64,000 nucleotides of DNA from CAKRJP01 sp963597615 (GTDB lineage: Bacteria > Bacillota > Clostridia > Lachnospirales > Lachnospiraceae), in contig CAVBQS010000016.1 in NCBI GenBank assembly GCA_963597615.1, forward strand, positions 3,501-67,500, written 5' to 3'. Within the stretch, counting starts at the first letter, position 1; each line of letters begins with the position of its first letter. Below are positions 45,477 through 54,140 of the stretch, piece after piece. The position numbers and the translations under genes were made by a program. The notes beneath the pieces are model-generated. The model was not told the DNA's origin and did not search any database. It saw only the letters and a list, made by a program, of their open reading frames with translations.

Positions 45477-45838
45477 GATATAGTCCCCCCAATGTTTATT
45501 TTAAATATAGGTACCCTTACTATAACATGTACGAGAAAAAAGGTCATCAGCTTACAATATTTCACAACATTTTCTTTTTCAAAAATTCCATCATAAACTT
45601 CTCATATTCCAGATTGTTTTCCGATTATTTTGCAAATTCCTCTCTGCATATGCAGCTATCTTGTCACTTATAGTTACTGTAGTCTATTATTGTCTGTTTT
45701 CTACTATACGTAAAGAATTTTTTCTGCGTAGGACTGGGCAAGATCCTACTGTCACTTTCTCTCAGGTATGCTATACTACATTTTGCAAGTCAATTGATCA
45801 TTATATTATTGTTATATTTATACGAAAGGAAGTAATTT
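45477..45838. other. Intergenic region without recognised gene
   Basis: About 360 bp between the divergent desulfidase remnant and the M20 hydrolase. AT-rich; GAAAGGAAG near 45829 is the ribosome site for the hydrolase. I see no convincing promoter pair, hairpin or open frame worth reporting. Confidence 0.5.
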
Positions 45839-47089
45839 ATGAATCTAATTAACAACTGGCTTACTGCTAATAAAGAAGAACTAATTCATATTGCCAGTGA
45901 CATTTTCTGCCATCCGGAGATTGCTTATGAAGAAACCTATTCTTCTAAAAGACTGGCAGAATTTTTAGAAGACCAGGGGTTTTCGGTAACCTGGAAGACA
46001 GCCGGAATCGATACTGCTTTTACTGCTGTCTGGGGTTCTGGAAAACCCATGCTTGGATTTTTAGCTGAATACGATGCATTACCGGAAATTGGTCACGCCT
46101 GCGGACATAATCTTCTTGGAACTGCAGTCTGCGCTGCCGCCTGCGCCCTTAAAGAAGATATGGCCGCTTCCGGTACACCGGGCACCATTCTGGTATATGG
46201 TTGCCCTGCAGAAGAGATTATGTCTGGGAAGATTGTTATGAATGATGCCGGAGTCTTTGATGATTTGGATGTAGGAGTTATGTGGCATCCCTTTGACCGC
46301 AACCGAATCAGCAATGATATTTGGCAGTCACAGGATATTAAAAATTATACCTTCCATGGCATCAGCGCCCACGCTGCCAAGTCCCCGGAAGATGGGCGCA
46401 GCGCTCTTGATGCCGCAGAACTAATGAATGTGGGAGTCAATTACCTTAGAGAACATGTATCAGACGATGTCCGTATGCATTATGCCTATTTACCCAATGG
46501 TATTCCAGCCAATGTAGTCCCCGACCTTGCAAAAACCAACTACTTTATCCGCTCTTCCAAGCGGTCCCGCACAGAAGATGCCAGTCGCAGGGTAGATGAC
46601 TGTGCCAAAGGAGCTGCACTAATGACAGGCACGACTGTAGATATTGAACTGGTTAAAAGCTGTAAAGAAATGAAGGTCAATCGGGTGCTGGCAGAACTTT
46701 ATTATGACGCCATGACACGTATCCCCGTGCCAGAATACACCCCAAAAGAACTTGCATTTGCAGCTGACATCAGCAAAGAAGCAGGCTTTGAAAATCACGG
46801 AGTTTACTTTTCCGGTCTGGAACCCTTAGAAGATGCCCCAGTGCCAATCTCCATCGGTACAGACGCTTCCCAGGTCAGCCATACCGTTCCACTGATTACG
46901 ATCAGTGCCACCACCATGTGCAAGGGCACCCCTCTTCACCACTGGGCAGCCGCCAAGCAGGCTGGCATGAGTATCGGGCACAAGGGTATGCTCTACGCTA
47001 CCAGATGCATGGCAGAAGGTACCAAACTTCTGATAGAGACGCCAGGGGCGCTTGAAAAAGTCTGGGAATGGCATAAGACACATGATTAA
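45839..47089 (+). CDS. M20-family amidohydrolase, AbgB-like
   Basis: 416 residues. Metal-dependent peptidase/amidohydrolase. Seen: FCHPEIAYEETYSS, LGFLAEYDALPEIGHACGHNLLG with metal ligands, YGCPAEE, FHGISAHAAKSPEDGRSALDA in the dimerisation domain, GTDASQVSHTVP and the terminal HHWAAA. This pattern matches AbgB, a subunit of p-aminobenzoyl-glutamate hydrolase, or related aminoacylases; no AbgA partner is adjacent, so substrate is uncertain. Good GAAAGGAAG before the ATG and a strong terminator after. Confidence 0.87.
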   Translation: MNLINNWLTANKEELIHIASDIFCHPEIAYEETYSSKRLAEFLEDQGFSVTWKTAGIDTAFTAVWGSGKPMLGFLAEYDALPEIGHACGHNLLGTAVCAAACALKEDMAASGTPGTILVYGCPAEEIMSGKIVMNDAGVFDDLDVGVMWHPFDRNRISNDIWQSQDIKNYTFHGISAHAAKSPEDGRSALDAAELMNVGVNYLREHVSDDVRMHYAYLPNGIPANVVPDLAKTNYFIRSSKRSRTEDASRRVDDCAKGAALMTGTTVDIELVKSCKEMKVNRVLAELYYDAMTRIPVPEYTPKELAFAADISKEAGFENHGVYFSGLEPLEDAPVPISIGTDASQVSHTVPLITISATTMCKGTPLHHWAAAKQAGMSIGHKGMLYATRCMAEGTKLLIETPGALEKVWEWHKTHD

Positions 47090-47109
47090 TCAATTCATCG
47101 ATAGAGCAA

Positions 47110-47152
47110 GAAAAAAAGGGATGACCAAGTATACAGTCATCCCCTTTTTATT
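47110..47152. terminator. Bidirectional terminator
   Basis: AAAGGGATGAC pairs with GTCATCCCCTTT around a 10-base loop, flanked by A and T tracts, between convergent genes. Confidence 0.9.
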
Positions 47153-47155
47153 TTC

Positions 47156-47578
47156 TTATTGTCTTACTCCCCATCCTCGGCAATCTGCACAATTTGAATA
47201 AGTGGATATCTGACCACTACCTCCACATCCACTACAACTTTGCCAAACTCCTTGCCATCCCATGATGTTGTCGTATAGGGCATTTGGAATATATTGCTGT
47301 CCACTACCTCCACAGATCGAACAGGTCACAGTGCTAGCAACGACTTGTCCTGATCCCCCACATGTCTCGCATGCTGCCTGATCGTAGATTTCAGAGGAAT
47401 ACACGATAGTCCCATCGGTTTTTGAAAAGCCAAAGCAACCACCACTGCATTTCGACTTATCATCGCCATCATATCCACAAATTCTGGCAACTATTCCACT
47501 ATCATTATTTTCAACAATGTCATAAAAATACCTCGTAGCCTTACAGGTATCAACCCCTAAAATTGTATCCCCTATCAT
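47156..47578 (-). CDS. Small protein with four CxxCxGxG-type zinc motifs
   Basis: 140 residues. The C-terminal 75 contain CETCGGSGQ, CSICGGSGQ, CSGCGGSGQ and CADCRGWG, the repeat pattern of the DnaJ zinc-binding region (two zinc centres), but there is no J domain or DnaJ substrate-binding region. Four more cysteines occur in the N-terminal half (ICGYDGDDKSKCSGGC and DTCK). A zinc-binding chaperone-like or redox role is possible but not shown. The ATG at 47578 has no clear Shine-Dalgarno and lies close to the metY promoter, so the gene may be a 5'-truncated remnant. Confidence 0.6.
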   Translation of the reverse strand: MIGDTILGVDTCKATRYFYDIVENNDSGIVARICGYDGDDKSKCSGGCFGFSKTDGTIVYSSEIYDQAACETCGGSGQVVASTVTCSICGGSGQQYIPNALYDNIMGWQGVWQSCSGCGGSGQISTYSNCADCRGWGVRQ

Positions 47579-47590
47579 AGTGCTATGAAT

Positions 47591-47619
47591 TTGTCAAAAA
47601 CCAGCAGATGTACTATACT
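47591..47619 (+). promoter_or_regulatory. Strong predicted metY promoter
   Basis: TTGTCA (47591-47596), 17-bp spacer, TATACT (47614-47619). The leader is only about 40 bases, with AAAGGAG at 47647-47653, too short for a SAM riboswitch. Confidence 0.75.
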
Positions 47620-47660
47620 ATACTTATCTGAAAACTATACCACTTTAAAGGAGAATTACA

Positions 47661-48947
47661 ATGAAAGAATACAGTATGGGTACCAAATGTGTGCAGGCTG
47701 GTTATAAAGCCGGAAACGGAGAGCCAAGACAAATCCCTATCATCCAATCTACCACATTTAAATATGATACAAGCGAGGATATGGGAAAACTTTTTGACCT
47801 GGAGGCGGAAGGATATTTCTACAGCAGACTGCAAAATCCTACCTGCGATACGGTAGCAGCAAAGATTGCAGCTATGGAGGGTGGTACGGCAGCTATGCTT
47901 ACCTCATCCGGTCAGGCAGCAACCTTTTATGCCTTATTTAATATATGTGAGTGCGGAGACCACATTGTGGCCTCATCTTCTATTTACGGAGGAACCTTTA
48001 ACCTTATTGCAGTAACTATGGCAAAAATGGGTATCACAGCTACCTTCGTATCTCCTGATGCCACAGAAGAAGAGCTTAACGCAGCCTTTCAACCAAACAC
48101 AAAGCTTATGTTCGGTGAGACCATTGCCAATCCAGCCCTTACTGTATTGGATATAGAACTTTTTGCCAAGGTAGCCCACCAGCACGGAGTGCCGCTTATT
48201 GTAGATAACACCTTCCCTACACCGGTGAATTGTAATCCCTTTAAGTGGGGAGCAGATATTGTCACTCACTCCACCACAAAATATATGGATGGACACGGTG
48301 CATGTCTTGGAGGAGCGATTGTTGACAGTGGTAACTTTGACTGGATGGCACATGCGGATAAATATCCCGGTCTTTGCACACCTGATGACAGCTATCACGG
48401 CATTACCTACGCCGAAAAATTCGGCAAGGAAGGGGCCTTTATTACAAAATGCACTGCACAGCTTATGCGTGATTTTGGATCCATGCAGTCACCCCAGCAT
48501 GCATTCATCTTAAATCTAGGACTTGAATCTCTTCATGTGCGCATGCCAAAGCATGTTGAAAACGGACAGAGTGTCGCTGAATTTTTAGAGCAGCATCCAA
48601 AGGTTGCTTATGTAAATTACCCTGGGCTTCCTTCAAACAAATATTATGAGAGAGCAAAAAAATACCTTCCAAAGGGAGGTTGTGGAGTCGTATCCTTTGG
48701 TTTGAAAGGGGGCCGAGAAGCGGCATCCACATTTATGAAGACCCTAAAGCTTGGAGCCATTGAGACCCATGTAGCAGATGCCAGAACCTGCTGTCTGAAT
48801 CCTGCTACATCAACCCATCGCCAGATGAATGATGAGCAACTGAAAGAGGCTGGGGTTCCAGCAGAACTTATCAGAATAAGTCTAGGTCTCGAGGACAAGG
48901 AAGATCTGATTGCAGATATTTCAAATGCTCTGGATGCAATTCAATAA
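47661..48947 (+). CDS. metY: O-acetylhomoserine sulfhydrylase
   Basis: 428 residues. PLP enzyme of the Cys/Met metabolism family making homocysteine from O-acetylhomoserine and sulfide. Seen: IPIIQSTTFKYDTSE, YFYSRLQNPT, SSGQAATFYAL, NTFPTPVNCNPF, the PLP lysine in HSTTKYMDGHG (Lys207), and the C-terminal SLGLEDKEDLIADI. The length of about 430 residues fits MetY better than the shorter cystathionine enzymes. Monocistronic, with its own strong promoter; it converges on the MATE gene nine bases away. Confidence 0.93.
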   Translation: MKEYSMGTKCVQAGYKAGNGEPRQIPIIQSTTFKYDTSEDMGKLFDLEAEGYFYSRLQNPTCDTVAAKIAAMEGGTAAMLTSSGQAATFYALFNICECGDHIVASSSIYGGTFNLIAVTMAKMGITATFVSPDATEEELNAAFQPNTKLMFGETIANPALTVLDIELFAKVAHQHGVPLIVDNTFPTPVNCNPFKWGADIVTHSTTKYMDGHGACLGGAIVDSGNFDWMAHADKYPGLCTPDDSYHGITYAEKFGKEGAFITKCTAQLMRDFGSMQSPQHAFILNLGLESLHVRMPKHVENGQSVAEFLEQHPKVAYVNYPGLPSNKYYERAKKYLPKGGCGVVSFGLKGGREAASTFMKTLKLGAIETHVADARTCCLNPATSTHRQMNDEQLKEAGVPAELIRISLGLEDKEDLIADISNALDAIQ

Positions 48948-48955
48948 TAGCTTGG

Positions 48956-50338
48956 CTATACCACCTTATGGGCCAGCCATCTGCGGCTCATAAATCGCAG
49001 AGTAAATATGATTCCCCGGATTGTCCAATCGGTAAACATACCAATCCAAACTGCAATTGGGCCAAATCCATGGACGCGGCAAAGGTATATACACAGGGTA
49101 ACACGAAAGACCCACATACTGATACAGGAAGTAATCATAGAAAAACCCACATCGCCGGCAGCCCGCATTCCATAAGCCGGGATAAAGGCAAGCGACCATA
49201 CGATAGGTTTAACAAGGCTAATCCAGCCTACCATATAAAGACACAGCTTTGCACTTTCTGGCTCCATACCACCTAAAACTGTAACCGGTTTGGTTGCCAG
49301 AAATACCAAAGCGCAGCTTACAATAATCACAATCTCTGCAAGGATTGTCAATTTCTTAATGTAATAAATGGCCTCATCCTTCCTGCCTGCCCCAAGGCAT
49401 TGTCCAACAACTGTCATCATTCCGATGCCGATTCCAATGGCTGCAATACCATTTAAATTTTCCAGAATATTAGTCATAGCCTGGGCTGCAATGGCAACTG
49501 TTCCAAGAGTGGAGACCGTAGACTGGATTGCAAGCTTACCGAATTGAAACATGGCATTTTCTATACCATTTGGTATTCCAAGAGAAAGGATTCTCTTAAT
49601 CCGCCCCCCGTCCGGGCGAATATGAAGGTAATCTCTTACAGCAATAAGCTGCTTTTTATTTCTTAAGAAACCAAATACTAACACTGCCGATATGACCCTG
49701 GAAGTAAGGGTTGCAATTGCTGCGCCGGCAACTCCAAGATGAAAAATCCAAATCAGAACCCCATTGCCTGCTATATTTAGGCAGTTAGAAACCAGGGCTA
49801 TGGTCATCGGAAGCCTGGTGTTACCCTGGGCACGGTAAATTGAGGAACCGGCATCATAAAGAGCAATAAAGGGAAAGGAAATTGCAGTATAAAAAAAATA
49901 GGTCTGGGCAGCCTCCATAACATCTGCCTCTACGCTGCCAAAGATTAAGCTCAAAAGTGGTCTACGTAACAAAAGACAGATTGCCATAATGACCGTTGAA
50001 ATAAAGGCCACTACAAAGACAAGCTGTCTGGCGGATTCTTCCGCATTTTTCTTATCCTTTTGCCCAATATACTGGGAACATACAATGGTTCCACCTGCTG
50101 CCAAGGCATAAAATGCCTGAATCACCAAAACATTAATGGAATCAACCAGAGAAACTGCTGAGATTGCAGCTGATCCAACATTGCTGACCATCATACTGTC
50201 TGCAGTTCCCATTAGTGAATTTAAAATTTGCTCTACTACCAGCGGAACTAAAAGGATCCCCAGATCCCTGTTGCTAAAAATATGCTTTGTCTTTTTAGAT
50301 GTATCCGAATTCATACTTATCTTTGGATTTACATCCAT
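48956..50338 (-). CDS. MATE-family efflux transporter
   Basis: 460 residues, 12 membrane segments. Seen: an N-terminal half with LLVPLVVEQILNSLMGTADS and SNVGSAAISAVSL, FALAAGGTIVCSQYIGQ, and a symmetric second half with LGTVAIAAQAMTNI and IGMMTVVGQCLGAG. These are typical of the multidrug and toxin extrusion family, Na+ or H+ driven. Its promoter lies in a repeated terminator/promoter unit (50392-50443). Confidence 0.92.
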   Translation of the reverse strand: MDVNPKISMNSDTSKKTKHIFSNRDLGILLVPLVVEQILNSLMGTADSMMVSNVGSAAISAVSLVDSINVLVIQAFYALAAGGTIVCSQYIGQKDKKNAEESARQLVFVVAFISTVIMAICLLLRRPLLSLIFGSVEADVMEAAQTYFFYTAISFPFIALYDAGSSIYRAQGNTRLPMTIALVSNCLNIAGNGVLIWIFHLGVAGAAIATLTSRVISAVLVFGFLRNKKQLIAVRDYLHIRPDGGRIKRILSLGIPNGIENAMFQFGKLAIQSTVSTLGTVAIAAQAMTNILENLNGIAAIGIGIGMMTVVGQCLGAGRKDEAIYYIKKLTILAEIVIIVSCALVFLATKPVTVLGGMEPESAKLCLYMVGWISLVKPIVWSLAFIPAYGMRAAGDVGFSMITSCISMWVFRVTLCIYLCRVHGFGPIAVWIGMFTDWTIRGIIFTLRFMSRRWLAHKVV

Positions 50339-50391
50339 TCATCTCCTCTCGTTGACTCATCCTTTTCTTTGTCAGATGATTTTCTTCAAGG

Positions 50392-50443
50392 ATTATACCA
50401 TATAAAATAATAAAAAGGACGCCAGGTCTTAAAATCTGGCGCC
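50392..50443 (-). repeat. Terminator-promoter repeat unit, copy 1
   Basis: On the minus strand a GGCGCCAG / CTGGCGTC hairpin, a T-rich tract, and then the extended -10 ATATGGTATAAT (50392-50397). The hairpin ends the 724-aa gene and the -10 starts the MATE gene. Nearly the same sequence occurs at 63194-63246. Confidence 0.75.
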
Positions 50444-50460
50444 CTATATTTAAAATCATG

Positions 50461-52635
50461 TTACATAATAGCAATTCCCTTGTCCTGGCACAACTGTTTA
50501 AGCATTTCTTCCATCATTAGGTCTTGCTGGATCACATGGCCTCCATGGTTTGCTTTTTCTAATTCCATCTCCTCTTTTACTTTCTCTAAGAGAGCAGTAT
50601 AGGATTCCTTGGCTACCATTTCTGAATTATCATCTTCCATAAAATCACCGGTGCTATCATAGCCATTTACATAGTTATTCAAACGAACCAAATTCATGCT
50701 ATAAGTCGTAAGAGGTCTGTCATAAATTCCTTGCATATAGTAAAGCATAGGATGGTCTGTTTTCTCAGCTTCCTTTTGTAAGCAGCTGTTAAAGGCCTGA
50801 TACTGGGAAGCAAAACCCTTGGTTGCTACCATTTGGCGGCCAAACTCAGCCACGTCTCCTAATGAAGGCTCATCATCCCCCCAGTTAAATTTTTTAAGTC
50901 TCAGATAAACAGAAGCAAGCGCTGCAACTCGGTCTTCTGGATCGTTACTATGAATCAATGTCAGAAATTTATCATTGTATGCCTTATTTGCTTTTGAAGC
51001 AGCATTTGTTCCCTCTCCATTTTTATCTATATAAAAAGGAATAAGTAAGGAACCTAAGTCAGAATCCCCATTCAAGTAGTTGGCATAATGTTCCTTAATA
51101 AGAGGCCCTGCCTGCTTATCAACCTCCTCTTTTTTAACCTGGAGTCTGCAGGTTTCTTTTACATACTCATGGGAACCTTTTATCTTTTCTGCCTCTAGCT
51201 CTTCTTTATCCACTTTCTCAACAAATTCACGAAGTTGTTTCTCTAATTCCTCATCGATGGGGCGATATTCGGAATACATCTCCTGGGCAACTTGATACAT
51301 CCGTTCTTCTTCCTCTTTTCCGGTCGCCACATCATCGTCCCTCTGGCATTTAGAAATGCCAATGCCAAGGTTTCCCATATGTAATCCGAAAGCGCAAGCC
51401 ATGTTTGAACGAGCTGGGTCAGAAACACGATCTCCCATGTACTTTAACAAAGGATGATCCTTTCTTCCTATACGACGCTCTAATTCTGTGATAAAATCAC
51501 TTAGAATCATTTTGTTCGATTCTATAGTACCTGCTACATACCGCGCATTCGTAAATTTAATTACATTCCCCATGGTAAGATCCTCTTTGGAAAAATCCTG
51601 CAAAGGTTGTTTTAAATAAATTCGAGCGATTGCAGCTATTTGTCTATTAATATCCTGAGACTGATAAGCTCTTAAAAATTTCTTATCAATCTCATAATTT
51701 TCTCTTGTTTCCGTCGTAACTTGATTTTTATTTTTTTTGTCACGCTTATATGGAAGCATAATTTGCGGCCATCTTCTTTGATCGAATTGGACCTTGGTAT
51801 AAGTTGCATATATGTTCTTGCTTTCTATATACTCCTGCGTTAGATCTGAATCTTTCAATTCACTACTCATATATGTTGCCCTATCCAAATCCCTTTGTCT
51901 TAACTCAAAATATTCCTTACATTCCATAAATTTGTAAGTCATAGCCAAAAGCTTTGTGATACGAGTCATACGCTCCTTGCCCTTATCGGTTTTGTAAGAA
52001 GTCTTGTATCTAAGCTTTGCATACTCTTTCATACAAGCCTGCAATCTCCAGAGGACATCCAGCTGTTCCATCAAACCTTCTGTGTTAAGATACTCCTTAG
52101 CTACTTCTATAACCATTTTATAAGTCTTAGAATCTGTAGCCGAAGACTTTTTTATCATTGTCCGAATTTCTTTATCAAATTCTTTAAAGGAAGTATTGTC
52201 TCGAATCTCTGCCTGGGCTTTATCCCTCTGAATCATAGTCTCAGTAATGGCTTTAGATTCAGCCTTTAACTGTGCTAATTCCTGGTTTTGCTCCTGCCAA
52301 TTCTGTATTCCTGCATTTTTTGCATACAGGCCTTTAAATTTTTCTAAAATCTCCTCAGATTGTTTTCCACACTCATCAAAGTTCTGGGTCCAGTCTTTCT
52401 GATTTCTCTCTTTTACATAATTCAGTAATTCCCCTAGTTCTTTGTATTTCTCATCATTAGTAAGAAGCAGGCGGTAGAAGAGATCTTCCTTTTCTTTTTT
52501 CACCTGTTCAAGTTCCTGAAACTCCTTTAATTTAAATCCGCTTTTTAAAGCCTCTGTCTGAGGATCCATATGTACCTGTTGAATATTCTGTTGTTGTTGC
52601 TTTTTTGCATTGATTTGTCCTTTTCCTCCTGGCAT
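50461..52635 (-). CDS. Large helical protein with internal duplication; function unknown
   Basis: 724 residues, family not recognised; no signal peptide or membrane segment. Q-rich start (INAKKQQQQNIQQVHM), then charged helical sequence. The middle module (SATDSKTYKMVIEVAKEYL ... LRYKTSYKTDKGKERMTRI) resembles modules in the 643/677-residue proteins at 11497 and 13445. Two segments of about 150 residues repeat each other: one starts KKFLRAYQSQD and contains DHPLLKYMGD, the other starts DKFLTLIHSND and contains DHPMLYYMQG. Good GAAAGGAG before the ATG. Followed by the hairpin at 50417-50443. Candidate member of the effector-like set; role unknown. Confidence 0.72.
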   Translation of the reverse strand: MPGGKGQINAKKQQQQNIQQVHMDPQTEALKSGFKLKEFQELEQVKKEKEDLFYRLLLTNDEKYKELGELLNYVKERNQKDWTQNFDECGKQSEEILEKFKGLYAKNAGIQNWQEQNQELAQLKAESKAITETMIQRDKAQAEIRDNTSFKEFDKEIRTMIKKSSATDSKTYKMVIEVAKEYLNTEGLMEQLDVLWRLQACMKEYAKLRYKTSYKTDKGKERMTRITKLLAMTYKFMECKEYFELRQRDLDRATYMSSELKDSDLTQEYIESKNIYATYTKVQFDQRRWPQIMLPYKRDKKNKNQVTTETRENYEIDKKFLRAYQSQDINRQIAAIARIYLKQPLQDFSKEDLTMGNVIKFTNARYVAGTIESNKMILSDFITELERRIGRKDHPLLKYMGDRVSDPARSNMACAFGLHMGNLGIGISKCQRDDDVATGKEEEERMYQVAQEMYSEYRPIDEELEKQLREFVEKVDKEELEAEKIKGSHEYVKETCRLQVKKEEVDKQAGPLIKEHYANYLNGDSDLGSLLIPFYIDKNGEGTNAASKANKAYNDKFLTLIHSNDPEDRVAALASVYLRLKKFNWGDDEPSLGDVAEFGRQMVATKGFASQYQAFNSCLQKEAEKTDHPMLYYMQGIYDRPLTTYSMNLVRLNNYVNGYDSTGDFMEDDNSEMVAKESYTALLEKVKEEMELEKANHGGHVIQQDLMMEEMLKQLCQDKGIAIM

Positions 52636-52707
52636 AATCGTACTCCTTTCAAATTTCCGATCTTAGTTATTTATATAATAAATAATAACATTTTTTTAAC
52701 TTTCTGA

Positions 52708-52738
52708 TTATTTATACGATAACTTTTTCCCCAGGGAT
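52708..52738. repeat. Short repeat shared with 63247-63280
   Basis: TTATTTATACGAT, then a pyrimidine-rich stretch and AGGGATA, matching 63247-63280. There it sits directly against the terminator hairpin; here the 724-aa gene lies between the two elements. Confidence 0.6.
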
Positions 52739-52757
52739 AGAACAAAAGAGCAACCTT

Positions 52758-54116
52758 TTAGGCAAATAAATTGATTATCAGTGCACAAACTAAGCCTGTA
52801 AATCCAATAATAGTCTCCATCATGGTCCATGACTTTAACGTTGTCTTTTCATCAATTTCAAGCAAGGCACCAACAAGCCAAAAGCCTGAATCATTTACAT
52901 GACTAAATGCAGTAGCACCACCTGTAATTGCGCATACCATTGCCGCAAGCTGCAATGAAGAAAGGGAGGAAACTGCCGGCATAGAGGCCATAATTCCGGC
53001 TGCCATGGTCATTGCCACAACTGCCGCACCTACGGAGGCTCTAACCAGGGCTGCGATTAAAAAGGCCACCAAAATTAGTGGCAGACCACTCTTTTCTAAT
53101 GCCGGTCCAATAATATCTCCCATACCACAATTTTGAAGGACCCAGCGGATAATTCCCCCTCCTGTAATTACCAGAAGGATCTGCCCCGTGGGACGAAGGG
53201 AACGGTCCATAATCTTTTTAAGCGCTTCTCCATCGTAACCTTGTTTCTTGCCAAGGAAATACATTGCGCATAAAACCGCAATAATCAGGGCCACAAAGGG
53301 AGTCCCTACAAATTCCAGTAGTGGACGGATTCCTTCTAATGCCGGAAGATATTCAGAAAGTGTACTACAAAGAATCAAAAGCAATGGAACCAAAATAATT
53401 GCAATAACCGTTGAAAATCTTGGGAGATTTGCCTCTCTTTCTTCTTCCGTCTCTGATACTGCCTTTGGAAGCTCTGTATAAATCTTCCCTCCAATAAATT
53501 TGGACCACAAAATTCCGGCAAAGATTAAAGACAAGATTCCTGTTGGGACCCCTACTGCAATCATCACCCCAAGGTCTACCCCTAACATGTTGGCCACCAG
53601 AACCGATCCTGCTGATGGCGGAATATAGGCAAAGCCAGTTGCCAGTCCAGCTAAAAGGGGAATCACATAGTATAAAGTAGATTTCTTGGTCTTTTTTGCA
53701 AGCCCAAATGCCAGGGGAATTAAAATTACAACACCGGCCTCAAAGAACACTGTGGTCCCCACCACAAGGCCTGTAATTCCAAGTGCAACTCCTGCCTTTT
53801 TCTCTCCAAACCTATTTATCAAGGTCTGGGCAACACACTGGGCTCCCCCAGATACTTCAAGAATCCCCCCAAATAAGGATCCTAGCCCAATCAGCAATAT
53901 GATTCCCTGCAAGGTCTCTCCTGCTCCCTTTTCCACTGTATCCATCAGTGTAGAAACCGGCATGCCGGCTCCAAGGCCAATTACCAGGGCACTGATTAGT
54001 AAGGAAAGTATGGGATGAAATTTAAATTTAATAATCAAGAGTAATAATAATAAAATTCCCGCGGCGGCGGCGATCAAAAGCCTGGCCGGGTCTGCTGCAA
54101 ATACTGCCTCTTCCAT
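52758..54116 (-). CDS. GntP-family gluconate/organic acid permease
   Basis: 452 residues, about 12-14 membrane segments. Seen: FKFHPILSLLISALVIGLGAG near the N-terminus, VFFEAGVVILIPLAFGLAK, PPSAGSVLVANMLG, ALVRASVGAAVVAM and SHVNDSGFWL; all are GntP-family hallmarks. It imports gluconate or a related sugar acid by proton symport. It starts 24 bp downstream of the mannitol-dehydrogenase-family gene, so the imported acid is probably a substrate or product of that pathway. Confidence 0.92.
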   Translation of the reverse strand: MEEAVFAADPARLLIAAAAGILLLLLLIIKFKFHPILSLLISALVIGLGAGMPVSTLMDTVEKGAGETLQGIILLIGLGSLFGGILEVSGGAQCVAQTLINRFGEKKAGVALGITGLVVGTTVFFEAGVVILIPLAFGLAKKTKKSTLYYVIPLLAGLATGFAYIPPSAGSVLVANMLGVDLGVMIAVGVPTGILSLIFAGILWSKFIGGKIYTELPKAVSETEEEREANLPRFSTVIAIILVPLLLILCSTLSEYLPALEGIRPLLEFVGTPFVALIIAVLCAMYFLGKKQGYDGEALKKIMDRSLRPTGQILLVITGGGIIRWVLQNCGMGDIIGPALEKSGLPLILVAFLIAALVRASVGAAVVAMTMAAGIMASMPAVSSLSSLQLAAMVCAITGGATAFSHVNDSGFWLVGALLEIDEKTTLKSWTMMETIIGFTGLVCALIINLFA

Positions 54117-54140
54117 CTTTAGTTTGCTCCCCTTTCTTTT

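Noticed and set aside
45661..45852. 63-residue plus-strand frame in the abgB leader
   Set aside because: No Shine-Dalgarno or family match, overlaps the next start; not called as a gene.
47579..47660. SAM riboswitch before metY
   Set aside because: The leader after the predicted start is about 40 bases, too short for any known SAM-sensing fold.
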